A stretch of DNA of 64,000 bases from contig JAAYDC010000006.1 of NCBI GenBank assembly GCA_012729455.1, positions 153,782 to 217,781 on the forward strand, in the 5' to 3' direction. Source of the DNA: Chloroflexota bacterium (GTDB lineage: Bacteria; Chloroflexota; Anaerolineae; UBA1429). Shown here piece by piece: positions 22,932 through 32,112 of the stretch; position 1 is the first letter of the stretch; each line of letters begins with the position of its first letter. The translations under genes and the position numbers were made by a program. The notes beneath the pieces are model-generated. The model worked only from the letters and a program-made list of their open reading frames with translations. It was not told the origin of the DNA and made no database searches.

Positions 22932-23705
22932 ATGCGCAAACACATTACCTCAGGCTTGTGCTTGATGGTGTTTGCCATTCTAGTTCTGCTCCCAGTTGCC
23001 CGCGCGGCGGCTCAGGCGCCCGAAGTAAGCATCACGTCGCCAGGCTCCAACTCCGAGGTCAGCGGAGTGGTCAGCGTCTGGGGCTCTGCCTCGACCAGCG
23101 ACTTTTCCTTTTACCTGGTAGAGTTTGGCAGCGGCGCCAGCCCCAGCGCATGGACACCCATCGGCGGTACCCACAACAGCGCGGTGATCAACGGCCAACT
23201 CGAAACCTGGGATACCACTCGCCTGGCTTCAGGCGTCTATAGCCTGCGTGTGCGCGCTGTCAAGACCGACGGCAACTATGACGAAGCCTATGCTCGTTCA
23301 ATCACGGTAGTGAACGATACGCCTCCTGGCGATCCAACCTCGCCGTCGGAAGCCACCCCTGAGACGACTGCCAATCCCGACGAGTTACTCGAGACGTCCG
23401 GAGCGCAGCCGACTGTAGACGGCACTCCCACACCCAACGAAACGGCTGTGCCTGTGCCAACCAGCGAACCGCCCTCTAACAGCGATGGTACCGACCCTGA
23501 GGCGGCTGCAACCCTCGACGTGGTGGCGCCTGCCGAAGGCGCCAGTTTTGCGACACCGACGCCCACGCCAATCCGCGTGACCCCCAATAATACCCTGCAG
23601 CTCGATACCGATGGCTGGAAACAAGCCTTTCTGATCGGCGCCGGAGCTATGGCCGTGATTTTTGTCGTATTGGGGATCCTGTTCGGCTTACGCAAGCTGA
23701 TCTAG
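22932..23705 (+). CDS. secreted Ig-like domain protein with Thr/Pro stalk and C-terminal anchor
   Basis: 257 residues from ATG 22932 (AAGGAG upstream). The signal peptide (GLCLMVFAILVLLPVARAAA) is followed by one Ig-like beta domain (VSITSPGSNSEVSGVVSVWG, then FSFYLVEFGSGASPSAWTPI and TWDTTRLASGVYSLRVRAV). A stalk of about 110 residues rich in Thr/Pro/Glu and a terminal membrane helix (AFLIGAGAMAVIFVVLGILF) complete it. The Ig-like domain closely matches the C-terminal one of the PBP at 8293 (YYIVEYGEGTDPIGW, RWDTRTLPDGVYTLRV). A cell-wall-associated or adhesive role is inferred. It is 33 bases upstream of pth on the same strand. Confidence 0.8.
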   Translation: MRKHITSGLCLMVFAILVLLPVARAAAQAPEVSITSPGSNSEVSGVVSVWGSASTSDFSFYLVEFGSGASPSAWTPIGGTHNSAVINGQLETWDTTRLASGVYSLRVRAVKTDGNYDEAYARSITVVNDTPPGDPTSPSEATPETTANPDELLETSGAQPTVDGTPTPNETAVPVPTSEPPSNSDGTDPEAAATLDVVAPAEGASFATPTPTPIRVTPNNTLQLDTDGWKQAFLIGAGAMAVIFVVLGILFGLRKLI

Positions 23706-23738
23706 CCGCCATCCGGCGTGCTGTGAACTGGTCATAGT

Positions 23739-24374
23739 ATGGATAAAAACCAATCTGGGCGCATCCCCCCGTGGTTGCTGGTTGGCTTGGGCAACCCCGG
23801 CGAGCGTTACGTCCGCACTCGCCACAATGTCGGCTTCCGCGCCCTCGACCAGCTGGCCGCCCAGTATGGCATCTCGGTCAGCCGCAAGCGCTTTCAGGCC
23901 CTGATGGGTGAAGGCCGACTGGGAAACGAACGCGTGGTGATGCTCAAGCCCCAGACCTTTATGAACGAGTCGGGACTGGCCGTGCAACAGGCGCTACGCT
24001 GGTTCAAGGTGCCCGCAGAACGCCTGCTGGTGATCTATGACGACATCGACCTGCCGATCGGGCGGGTGCGCATCCGTGCGGATGGCTCCAGCGGTGGGCA
24101 CCGCGGTATCCATTCGATTATCCAGTCGATTGGCACGCAGGGCTTTATCCGTGTGCGCATCGGCGTCAGCCGGCCACGCGGCGATGCCGTCGACCACGTG
24201 CTGAGCGGGTTTAGTGCCGATGAAGAAGCCATCATCCGCGAGATACTCTCCTATATCGACCCGCTTGTGCGCTTGTGCCTGACCGAGGGCACTGCCGCAG
24301 CGATGAACCGCTACAACAGCCTCGATCTGTGCCCCGTTCCCGAGAACCCGCCGGATCCCTCGCGGGAGGGATAA
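23739..24374 (+). CDS. pth: peptidyl-tRNA hydrolase
   Basis: A 211-residue cytosolic enzyme that releases tRNA from stalled peptidyl-tRNA. The family core is complete: LVGLGNPGERY (N19), TRHNVGF (catalytic H29), MLKPQTFMNESG, and YDDIDLPIGRVRIR with the catalytic Asp. In the later helix segment, E. coli has G-G-H-N-G; here it is G-G-H-R-G, so the Asn that contacts tRNA is Arg. The C-terminus carries a short extra Pro-rich tail (CPVPENPPDPSREG). The stop lies one base before the mfd start, so the two genes are translationally coupled. Confidence 0.94.
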   Translation: MDKNQSGRIPPWLLVGLGNPGERYVRTRHNVGFRALDQLAAQYGISVSRKRFQALMGEGRLGNERVVMLKPQTFMNESGLAVQQALRWFKVPAERLLVIYDDIDLPIGRVRIRADGSSGGHRGIHSIIQSIGTQGFIRVRIGVSRPRGDAVDHVLSGFSADEEAIIREILSYIDPLVRLCLTEGTAAAMNRYNSLDLCPVPENPPDPSREG

Positions 24375-24375
24375 G

Positions 24376-27300
24376 ATGGACCTTGCCAGGCTGGTCAACC
24401 TGCTGTGCGAGGACGCACATTACCAGGCACTGACCGCACAGCTGCGCGCACACGCCCAACAACCGGGCGCGCTGGGCATCCTAGAGGCCGCCCGCCCGTG
24501 GGTCATCGGCGCACTGCAGCGCGACTGGCAAGGCTTATTAGTGGTCATCTCGCCCACGCCTGATACGGCCCGCGCGTTGGCCACCCAACTAGCCAGCTGG
24601 TTAGTCCCTGAAAGCAGCATCCTGTATCTTCCGCCGCCCGATGTGCTCTTTTATGATGCCGCTCCATGGGATCGTGACACCCAGTGCCAGCGCGCCGGTG
24701 TGTTGGCACAGGTGGCCGAATATACGCATTCCGAACCCGCTCAGCCGACTGTGCTGGTGAGCAGCGTGTGGGCGCTGATGCCGCGCAGCGTGCCGGCGAG
24801 CGCCTTTCGGCGCGCGATGCGTATCCTTGAGCCCGGCCAACGACTGATGCCGCGTGATCTGCTCGAGCAACTCGTGCGGCTGGGTTACGAGTATGCTCCA
24901 GTGGTCGAATCACCGGGCACTTTTAGCCACCGCGGCTCAATTGTCGACCTCTACAGCCCGCAGCATACCCAGCCGCTGCGCATCGACTTTTGGGGCGATG
25001 AGATCGACACACTGCGCTGGTTCGACCCGGTATCACAGCGCTCGGGCGAGACAGCCATCCTCCCGAGCATCACCCCCGCCAGCGAGGCATTGCCGCAATA
25101 TGGCCCGACGGCTGCTCAGACACTTGAGCGCCTGGATCTCTCCGGCATGCAGCCCAGCCAGCGTCAGCGCCTGCGCGAAGAGATCACCGCTCTGCAGGAA
25201 AGCCGTAATCCGAGCGGACTGGTACGTTTTCTGCCGATGCTGTATCCGCAGCCCGGCAATATCCTGGGACTGCTGCCGGAATCCAGCCTGGTACTGGCGG
25301 ATGACCTGGCAGCGTGCCGCAACGCTGCCCTGGTCCTCGAGGAACAGGCTCGCGCGCTGCAGACCGATATGCTCGCCGAGGGTGAGCTTCCCGAGGGCTG
25401 GCCCAAACCCTACTTTGAATGGCGCCAGCTGACCGCCCAGCTCGAGGAACACCGCACGTACGACCTGGGCTATGGCGAGACTGAGGCGCTGCCGATCCTG
25501 GGTGAACGCAGTTTTATCGCCGTGCCGCAGTTCGCCGGCCAGCTGCGCTTTGCCCTGGCGGATATCGCCGAACTGGCCCGCAGCCAGCGCGTGGTGATCG
25601 TTACACGCCAATCCGAGCGCCTGGAAGACCTCTTGCGCGAACAGGAGCTCGCTCCCCAACGGGTGGAAGCCGTGCCCGAAGTGCTGCCCGAGCATGGCGT
25701 GCTACTGATGGATGGCATCCTCAGCGAAGGGGTGGCCTACACGCCGGGCGCACTGGTACTGCTGACAGATGCCGAGATCTTTGGCTGGGTTCGCCCTCCG
25801 CGGCGCCGCACTCAACTTGAACGCACCATCTCGCCCGACACTTTTTATTCCGATCTGCGCCCCGGCGACTATGTGGTGCACCTCGAGCACGGCGTAGCCC
25901 GCTTTCATGGGCTGGTGCACAAGAGCATGGGCGGCCTGGAGCGCGAATACCTCGAGCTTGAATATGCCGCCGGCGACCGTCTGTTTGTGCCGGTACATCA
26001 GGCCGAGCGGGTGGGCCGTTACATCGGCCCCGACGATAAAGAGCCTACTTTGCAGCGCTTGAGCTCGCACGACTGGGAGGCCGCCCGCCAGCGCGCCCAG
26101 CGCGCAGTGCGCGACATCGCCATGGAGCTGCTCGAGTTGTATGCCACCCGCGCCATCGTCCCCGGGCATGCCTTTGGCGAAGACACTCCCTGGCAGCGTG
26201 AGCTAGAGAGCTCCTTTCCCTACGAAGAGACGCCCGACCAGCTCCGTGCGCTGAGCGACATCAAGGCCGATATGGAGTCAAGCCGTCCGATGGACCGCCT
26301 GCTGTGCGGTGATGTCGGCTACGGCAAGACGGAGGTGGCCTTGCGGGCAGCCTTCAAGGCCGTAATGGACGGCAAGCAGGTGGCCGTGCTGGTACCCACC
26401 ACCGTGCTGGCGCAGCAGCACTTTTATACCTTCCGGCGCCGCCTGCGCGCTTTCCCTGTCACCGTCGAGATGCTCTCGCGTTTTCGCTCACCTGCCGAGC
26501 AGGACGAAATCGTGCGTAAACTCGCCGAAGGCTTCCTCGATATCGTTATCGGCACGCATCGCCTGCTTTCGGGGGATGTTGCCTTTCGCAATCTGGGGCT
26601 GCTGGTGATCGACGAAGAGCAGCGTTTTGGGGTCAGCCACAAGGAGACCCTCAAAAAGATGCGCAGCGAGGTCGATGTGCTGACCCTCACCGCCACGCCT
26701 ATCCCGCGCACGCTCTATCTGGCACTCTCGGGCGCGCGCGATATGAGCCTGATCGACACCCCCCCCGAAGACCGTCTGCCGGTGCGCACCACCGTCTCGG
26801 CCTACGACCCGGCCCTGGTGCGCAAGGCGATCCTGCGCGAGCTGGATCGCGGCGGACAGGTGTTTTACGTGCACAACCGCGTGCAGGGCATCTATGCCGT
26901 AGCTGATCAGCTCCAGGAGCTGGTGCCGGAGGCCTCCTTTGTCGTGGGGCACGGCCAGATGGCCGAAAACGAACTGGCTCAGGTGATGCTGGGGTTTGCC
27001 AACGGCGAGGCCAATGTGTTGGTGTGCACCACCATTATCGAAAGTGGGTTGGATATCCCCAACGTCAACACCATCATCATCGACCACGCCGACACTTTTG
27101 GCCTGGCACAGCTCTACCAGCTGCGCGGACGCGTGGGGCGCGGCACCAACCGTGCCTATGCCTATCTGTTTTACGACGGCACCTTGCCGCTCAGCGAGAT
27201 CGCGCGGCGCAGGCTGCAGACCATCCAGGAGGCTACCGAACTGGGGGCGGGCTTTCGTGTGGCTATGCAGGATATGGAGATCCGCGGTGCCGGCGAGGTG

Positions 27301-27915
27301 CTAGGGGCCGAGCAGCACGGGCACATCGCCGCGATCGGCTATGACCTGTACGTGCGATTGCTGCAGAGCGCCGTGCAGGAGCTAAAGGAGAGCAGCGGAG
27401 ACAGCGTCGAGGCGATCCGGCGGGCTCAACGCAGATTGTCGACTCATTTGCTGACGCTCGAGGTGGGGCCGACCATCGACCTGCCCCTTTCGGCTTATGT
27501 GCCGCCCAGCTATCTGGCGGATAACACCCTGCGGCTGCGCTTTTATCGGCGCCTGGCGCGCGCCGAGAGCCTGGAAGAGATCGAGGCGCTGGAACACGAG
27601 GTGACCGACCGTTACGGCAGCCTGCCAGAGCCAGTGGCCAACCTGCTATACATCCTGCGCATCCGCAGCCTGGCGGCGCAGTGCGGCATCAACACCATCT
27701 CGGTCGAAGACCAGCAGATCGCCATGGCGCTGCCGCAAACCCTGCTGTCCAGCCTGGCGCGCAAACTCAGCAGCCAGTTCGATGGCGTGACAGCACGCGG
27801 CGGACGCATCTGGCTGGCGATGCGGGAAGGCTGGCCTGCTGCGCTCGAAGAGCTGTTGCGAACCTTGTCTGAGAACCCAGCCTACCTGGCGCTCGTCAGT
27901 CCTCCTCGGGCTTGA
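24376..27915 (+). CDS. mfd: transcription-repair coupling factor Mfd
   Basis: A 1179-residue DNA translocase that removes stalled RNA polymerase and recruits UvrA. The order is UvrB-homology domains (about 1-340), an RNA-polymerase-interacting domain around DLRPGDYVVHLEHGVARFHG, helicase motif I CGDVGYGKTEVALRAAFKAV, motif Ia VAVLVPTTVLAQQHF, DEEQ-box LLVIDEEQRFGVSHKE, TLTATPIPRTLYLALSG, and motif VI YQLRGRVGRGTNRAYAYL. A TRCF C-terminal domain (about 1000-1150) follows. Length and motifs are normal. ATG 24376 directly follows pth with GGGAGG upstream. The 3' end overlaps lon (convergent) by 20 bases. Confidence 0.96.
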   Translation: MDLARLVNLLCEDAHYQALTAQLRAHAQQPGALGILEAARPWVIGALQRDWQGLLVVISPTPDTARALATQLASWLVPESSILYLPPPDVLFYDAAPWDRDTQCQRAGVLAQVAEYTHSEPAQPTVLVSSVWALMPRSVPASAFRRAMRILEPGQRLMPRDLLEQLVRLGYEYAPVVESPGTFSHRGSIVDLYSPQHTQPLRIDFWGDEIDTLRWFDPVSQRSGETAILPSITPASEALPQYGPTAAQTLERLDLSGMQPSQRQRLREEITALQESRNPSGLVRFLPMLYPQPGNILGLLPESSLVLADDLAACRNAALVLEEQARALQTDMLAEGELPEGWPKPYFEWRQLTAQLEEHRTYDLGYGETEALPILGERSFIAVPQFAGQLRFALADIAELARSQRVVIVTRQSERLEDLLREQELAPQRVEAVPEVLPEHGVLLMDGILSEGVAYTPGALVLLTDAEIFGWVRPPRRRTQLERTISPDTFYSDLRPGDYVVHLEHGVARFHGLVHKSMGGLEREYLELEYAAGDRLFVPVHQAERVGRYIGPDDKEPTLQRLSSHDWEAARQRAQRAVRDIAMELLELYATRAIVPGHAFGEDTPWQRELESSFPYEETPDQLRALSDIKADMESSRPMDRLLCGDVGYGKTEVALRAAFKAVMDGKQVAVLVPTTVLAQQHFYTFRRRLRAFPVTVEMLSRFRSPAEQDEIVRKLAEGFLDIVIGTHRLLSGDVAFRNLGLLVIDEEQRFGVSHKETLKKMRSEVDVLTLTATPIPRTLYLALSGARDMSLIDTPPEDRLPVRTTVSAYDPALVRKAILRELDRGGQVFYVHNRVQGIYAVADQLQELVPEASFVVGHGQMAENELAQVMLGFANGEANVLVCTTIIESGLDIPNVNTIIIDHADTFGLAQLYQLRGRVGRGTNRAYAYLFYDGTLPLSEIARRRLQTIQEATELGAGFRVAMQDMEIRGAGEVLGAEQHGHIAAIGYDLYVRLLQSAVQELKESSGDSVEAIRRAQRRLSTHLLTLEVGPTIDLPLSAYVPPSYLADNTLRLRFYRRLARAESLEEIEALEHEVTDRYGSLPEPVANLLYILRIRSLAAQCGINTISVEDQQIAMALPQTLLSSLARKLSSQFDGVTARGGRIWLAMREGWPAALEELLRTLSENPAYLALVSPPRA

Positions 27916-30349
27916 CCTCTTCAGCTTTCTTGGATCGGCTGCGGCGCGGTTTGGGCGCCGCCACGGGCTTGTCGGCCAGGGCGACCGGCAGCACGTCATC
28001 CATGTGCTGGATAAAGACAAAGCGCATGCCCTTTTGCATCTTCTTGGGCACTTCGATCAAGTCGGGCTTGTTGCGAAGCGGGATCAGCAGAGTATCGATG
28101 CCCGCCCGCCGCGCGGCCAGAAGCTTTTCACGCAGGCCGCCGATCGGCAACACCTTCCCGCGCAGGGTAATCTCACCGGTCATAGCCACATTATGATGCA
28201 CTGCGCGCCCCGTCAACACCGAGATCAGCGCTGTGGCAATGGTGATACCCGCCGAGGGGCCGTCCTTGGGAACCGCGCCTTCGGGCACGTGAATATGGAT
28301 ATCGATCTTGTCAAAGTCGAGATTGCCGATCCCCAGCTCGTCGACCCGAGAGCGCGCATACGAAAGCGCCGCCTGGGCGGATTCCTGCATCACCTCGCCC
28401 AGCTGCCCCGTCAGCAGCAGGTTGCCCTTGCCGTTCAGGATGGTAACCTCGATCAGGAGCGTATCACCGCCCGACTCGGTCCATGCCAGGCCGGTGGCTA
28501 CTCCCACCTGATCCTGCTTGTCGGTCTCAGTCTCCATATAGTGCGGGGGGCCGAGGTACTTGACGAGCGAGCGCCGCACAACCTGCTTGGGAGCCGGCTT
28601 GCCCTCTGCGATGCGGCGCGCCACCTTGCGGCAAATGTTGGCGATCTCGCGCTCCAGGTTGCGGACACCCGCCTCCTGGGTGTACTCGCGGATCAACCCG
28701 TTCAGGGCACTATCGGCAAAGTGCAGTTCGGTCACGCCGTTTTGTTCCAGCTGATGCGGGATCAGGAACTGGCGCGCGATCTTGATCTTGTCCTCTTCCA
28801 CATAGCCGAGGAACTCGATCACTTCCATGCGGTCGAGCAAGGCCGGCGGGATCGGGTCGAGCATGTTGGCAGTGGTGATAAACATCACCCTGGAAAGGTC
28901 GTAAGGCAGCTCAAGGTAGTGGTCGGAAAAGGCATAGTTCTGCTCCGGGTCGAGCACTTCAAGCAGGGCTGCCGAAGGGTCGCCGCGAAAGTCCGAGCCG
29001 ACCTTGTCGATCTCATCGAGCATGAACACCGGGTTGCTCGAGCCGGCGTTGCGCATCGTCTGAATGATGCGCCCCGGCATGGCGCCGATATAGGTACGGC
29101 GATGCCCGCGAATCTCGGCCTCGTCGCGGATGCCGCCCAAACTTACGCGGACAAACTTGCGTCCGAGCGCCTGAGCAATCGACTTGCCCAGCGAGGTCTT
29201 GCCGGTGCCGGGCGGGCCGACAAAGCACAGGATCGGATTCTTCATCTTGTCGGCAGCCAGCTTGCGCACCGCCAGGTGCTCCAGGATGCGTTCCTTGGCC
29301 TTGGGCAAGCCGTAGTGGGTGGCATCCAGCACCTTGGCTGCCTCGGTGATATCGAGCTTGTCTTCGGTGGGCGCGTTCCAGGGCAGCGTCAGGATCCAGT
29401 CGATATAGGTGCGGATCACGCCCACCTCGGGCGATGCTGAGGGCAGCCCGTTCAGGCGGTTGAGCTCCTTTTCGGCACGCGCGCGCACATCATCCGAGAG
29501 CGAGAGCTTGGATAGCCGTTCGCTCAGCTCTTTGACGTCCTGCAAAAACGGGTCGTTCTCGCCCAGCTCGTTTTGGATCACGCGCATCTGTTCGCGCAGG
29601 TAATACTCGCGCTGGGTACGGTCAACCTCGGACTGCACCTGTGAGCTAATCTTATTTTGCAGCTCGAGCACATCCAGCTCGCCGGCCAGGATCACGCTCA
29701 GCTTTTGCAGGCGGATGGTAACATCGGGGGTCTCCAGCAGTTCCTGGCGCTTTTCGATCGGCAGATCGATGATGGAGGCCACCAGGTCAGCCAGCCAGCT
29801 GGGTTCATCGGCGTTAAGTGCCGCTACATAGGCGTCGTCCGGGATGTTGCGGTTGTTCTGCACCACCTTTTCAAAGAGCGCCAGCACCGCGCGTATCAGC
29901 GCCTCGGTGGCCAGGCCATCCTCGGCCGATTCGCGGATGGGGGTCACCTCCACCGCCAGATAAGGATTGACCTGGGTAAAGCGCTGCACGCGCACTCGGC
30001 GCTGCCCCTGCACCCAGATCGAGGTGGTGCCATCCGGCATGCGCAGGGTGCGGCCGATCAGCACCTCGGTGCCGGTGGTGTAAAGCTCTTTGCTGTCAGG
30101 ATCTTCGAGCTCCTGGTCGAGCTGAGCGAGCGTCACCAGGCGCTGGTTGTTGGCCATGGCGGCCTCGATCGCCTTGACCGACTTTTCTCGCCCCACAAAG
30201 AGCGGCGCAACCATGCGCGGATACACCACCGTATCGCGTAAGGGGATCACGGGGAATTCTTCGATCTCGAATTCCTCGGTCGTTACTTCAGTTTCTTCAC
30301 CCAACCACTCGTCAAACTCTGTGGTAGTTGGTTTGACTTGTTTAGCCAT
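27896..30349 (-). CDS. lon: ATP-dependent protease Lon
   Basis: 817 residues from ATG 30349 (MAKQVKPTTT); a GTG three codons upstream is the alternative start. The order is the N-terminal substrate domain (FPVIPLRDTVVYPRMVAPLF), the AAA+ module with Walker A FVGPPGTGKTSLGKSIAQAL, VFMLDEIDKVGSDFRGDPSA, and the Lon protease domain. The Ser-Lys dyad is present: Ser in KDGPSAGITIATAL and Lys in TGEITLRGKVLPIGG. It degrades misfolded and regulatory proteins in the cytosol. The C-terminus ends in a short Lys/Arg/Glu-rich tail. It overlaps the end of mfd tail to tail. Confidence 0.96.
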   Translation of the reverse strand: MAKQVKPTTTEFDEWLGEETEVTTEEFEIEEFPVIPLRDTVVYPRMVAPLFVGREKSVKAIEAAMANNQRLVTLAQLDQELEDPDSKELYTTGTEVLIGRTLRMPDGTTSIWVQGQRRVRVQRFTQVNPYLAVEVTPIRESAEDGLATEALIRAVLALFEKVVQNNRNIPDDAYVAALNADEPSWLADLVASIIDLPIEKRQELLETPDVTIRLQKLSVILAGELDVLELQNKISSQVQSEVDRTQREYYLREQMRVIQNELGENDPFLQDVKELSERLSKLSLSDDVRARAEKELNRLNGLPSASPEVGVIRTYIDWILTLPWNAPTEDKLDITEAAKVLDATHYGLPKAKERILEHLAVRKLAADKMKNPILCFVGPPGTGKTSLGKSIAQALGRKFVRVSLGGIRDEAEIRGHRRTYIGAMPGRIIQTMRNAGSSNPVFMLDEIDKVGSDFRGDPSAALLEVLDPEQNYAFSDHYLELPYDLSRVMFITTANMLDPIPPALLDRMEVIEFLGYVEEDKIKIARQFLIPHQLEQNGVTELHFADSALNGLIREYTQEAGVRNLEREIANICRKVARRIAEGKPAPKQVVRRSLVKYLGPPHYMETETDKQDQVGVATGLAWTESGGDTLLIEVTILNGKGNLLLTGQLGEVMQESAQAALSYARSRVDELGIGNLDFDKIDIHIHVPEGAVPKDGPSAGITIATALISVLTGRAVHHNVAMTGEITLRGKVLPIGGLREKLLAARRAGIDTLLIPLRNKPDLIEVPKKMQKGMRFVFIQHMDDVLPVALADKPVAAPKPRRSRSKKAEEVKPEED

Positions 30350-30381
30350 CTGGCGCACGGACCTCCACAAGATAACACAAA

Positions 30382-30410
30382 ATGATAACACGCCCATCGG
30401 CGATAACCAA
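30382..30410 (-). promoter_or_regulatory. promoter of lon
   Basis: On the minus strand, TTGGTT (30410-30405), a 17-base spacer and TATCAT (30387-30382), 33 bases before ATG 30349. No heat-shock CIRCE or HAIR repeat is visible. Confidence 0.4.
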
Positions 30411-30454
30411 ACGCCGCCTGGCAGAGTTGCAGGGATTATCGGATCAAGAGACGT

Positions 30455-30820
30455 CTAGTCGGGGATAAAAGTCGCCCAAGCATCCGGCGATTCATACACC
30501 TGAACCTCGGCAATATGCGTACACGGCAGCGCGGCAGCCAGACGGGTATACACGTCGCGGGCAATGTTCTCGGCGCTGGGGTTAACTAGGTCAAAGGGCA
30601 GCACTTCGTTGAGGCTATGATGGTCAAAGCGATCTAAGACCTTGTCGAGCTCCTTTTTTAGGAGTGTGAAATCGAACGCCATCCCTTCGCTGTCGAGCTC
30701 GGCTGAGGCGATCGTCACGATCACCTCCCAGCGGTGGCCGTGCACGTTTTCGCACTTGCCCTGGTAACAGCGCAGCCAATGAGCCGCATCAAAATGGCGC
30801 CGCACGGATACTCGATACAC
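30455..30820 (-). CDS. queD: 6-carboxy-tetrahydropterin synthase / 6-pyruvoyl-tetrahydropterin synthase family
   Basis: A 121-residue protein starting at GTG 30820 with GGGAGG upstream. Zinc ligands H14, H27 and H29 and the C23-x-x-x-H-G-H motif of QueD are present, as are DHHSLNEVLPFD (catalytic Asp-His region) and the conserved late Glu (VQVYESP). QueD makes carboxy-tetrahydropterin for queuosine/preQ0 synthesis; some homologues act in folate or biopterin pathways. No other queuosine gene is in the window. It lies downstream of and divergent from the sugar island and may be a single-gene unit. Confidence 0.88.
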   Translation of the reverse strand: MYRVSVRRHFDAAHWLRCYQGKCENVHGHRWEVIVTIASAELDSEGMAFDFTLLKKELDKVLDRFDHHSLNEVLPFDLVNPSAENIARDVYTRLAAALPCTHIAEVQVYESPDAWATFIPD

Positions 30821-30881
30821 GCCGCAACCTCCCGATGGTTCATCCTAGGATATGCTAACTACCGCGTTTGGCAAAAATCGG

Positions 30882-30910
30882 TTGCCCATCGGGCTATTGC
30901 TGATTACACT
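30882..30910 (+). promoter_or_regulatory. promoter of the dehydratase/URO-D operon
   Basis: TTGCCC (30882-30887), a 17-base spacer and TACACT (30905-30910), 27 bases before ATG 30938. Confidence 0.6.
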
Positions 30911-30937
30911 GCAGGCATCGAACACGGGAGGGCGGGC

Positions 30938-32098
30938 ATGAAGATCTCCGATATCAAAACCTACCCGATTTGGGTGGGTACGCGCAACCAGATGATCGTC
31001 AAGGTCGAGACCGACGAGGGCTTGGTGGGCTGGGGCGAGGGCGGTCTCTCGAGCCGCGAACTGGCGGTGCAGGGAGCGGTCAGGCACTATCGCGAGTTTT
31101 TGCTGGGGCGCGACCCAATGCAGCGCGGCGCGCTCTGGCAGGAGATGTATCGATCGCAGTACTTTGAGGGCGGAAGGGTGCTCACCTCGGCCATCGCAGC
31201 CATCGACATCGCCCTCTACGACATCGCCGGCAAGGCTCTGGGTGTGCCAGTCTATCAGCTGCTGGGCGGTAAACAGCGTGATCTGGTGCCCTGCTTTGCC
31301 ACTACCTCAGCACCGGTCGGCCCCAGGCTGCTGGATGACGTGGCGTTGCTGCTCGACAAGGGCTGGAACTGCATCCGCACTGGAATATATCACCGTCCGC
31401 ACCCCGAAGACCCTGGACGTTTTGAGCCGCGCGAATCGATCGCCGAGACGGCCAAGTGGCTCGTCAAGGTGCGCGAGACCTTTGGCAGCGAGCCGGTACT
31501 GGGGATCGACTATCACCACCGTCTGAGCGTGGCAGAGACCGCCAGTTTTTGCCAGCGCATGCCGTCTGGCACACTCGATTTTTTGGAAGAGCCGATCCGT
31601 GCCGAAAGCCCAGAGGCTTACGAATCCCTGCGCAGCATGACGGACGTGCCGCTGGCGATCGGCGAAGAGTTCTCGAGCAAGTGGGCCTTTTTGCCCTTTA
31701 TCGAGCGCGGCATCACCAACTATGTGCGCCTTGATGTCAGTAATGTGGGCGGAATCACCGAAGCCATGAAGGTGGCCGGCTGGGCCGAGGCCCATTATAT
31801 CGATTTGATGCCACACAACCCGCTGGGGCCGATCTGCACAGCCGCCAGCCTGCACGTGGCAGCGGCTTGCGCCAACTTTTCGTGGCTGGAGGTGCGCAAC
31901 TCGCCCACCGAGCACCTCGGCTTTGACGACCCCGAGCTCTTTCCCGAGCAGCCAGTGCAGGAGGGCGCCTTTTACCGCGTGCCCGAAGGGCCCGGCCTGG
32001 GGGTCTCGTTCAATGAGGAGAAAGCAGCCAGCATGTCGTTTCGCTTTCACGAGACGGGGCGTATCCATCGCGCCGACGGCTCGTATACCAACGCCTGA
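30938..32098 (+). CDS. enolase-superfamily acid-sugar dehydratase (galactonate dehydratase-like)
   Basis: 386 residues from ATG 30938 with GGGAGG upstream; the longest frame (30734) runs through queD. The mandelate racemase/enolase fold shows metal ligands D191 (GIDYHH), E217 (LEEPI) and E243 (GEEFSS). H293 lies in LMPHNPLGPICTAASLHVAA, a segment close to that of D-galactonate and gluconate dehydratases. Such enzymes remove water from an aldonic acid to give a 2-keto-3-deoxy sugar acid. The exact substrate cannot be read, but galactonate fits the beta-galactosidases nearby. It is 14 bases upstream of the URO-D-like gene in the same operon. Confidence 0.85.
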   Translation: MKISDIKTYPIWVGTRNQMIVKVETDEGLVGWGEGGLSSRELAVQGAVRHYREFLLGRDPMQRGALWQEMYRSQYFEGGRVLTSAIAAIDIALYDIAGKALGVPVYQLLGGKQRDLVPCFATTSAPVGPRLLDDVALLLDKGWNCIRTGIYHRPHPEDPGRFEPRESIAETAKWLVKVRETFGSEPVLGIDYHHRLSVAETASFCQRMPSGTLDFLEEPIRAESPEAYESLRSMTDVPLAIGEEFSSKWAFLPFIERGITNYVRLDVSNVGGITEAMKVAGWAEAHYIDLMPHNPLGPICTAASLHVAAACANFSWLEVRNSPTEHLGFDDPELFPEQPVQEGAFYRVPEGPGLGVSFNEEKAASMSFRFHETGRIHRADGSYTNA

Positions 32099-32112
32099 TC
32101 GAGGAGCCCAGC

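Noticed and set aside
28004-29440. A 478-codon plus-strand open frame opposite lon
   Set aside because: It has no ribosome site, and the protein is low-complexity (His/Gln/Leu-rich) as expected for the antisense of a GC-rich gene. Lon motifs on the other strand are complete.
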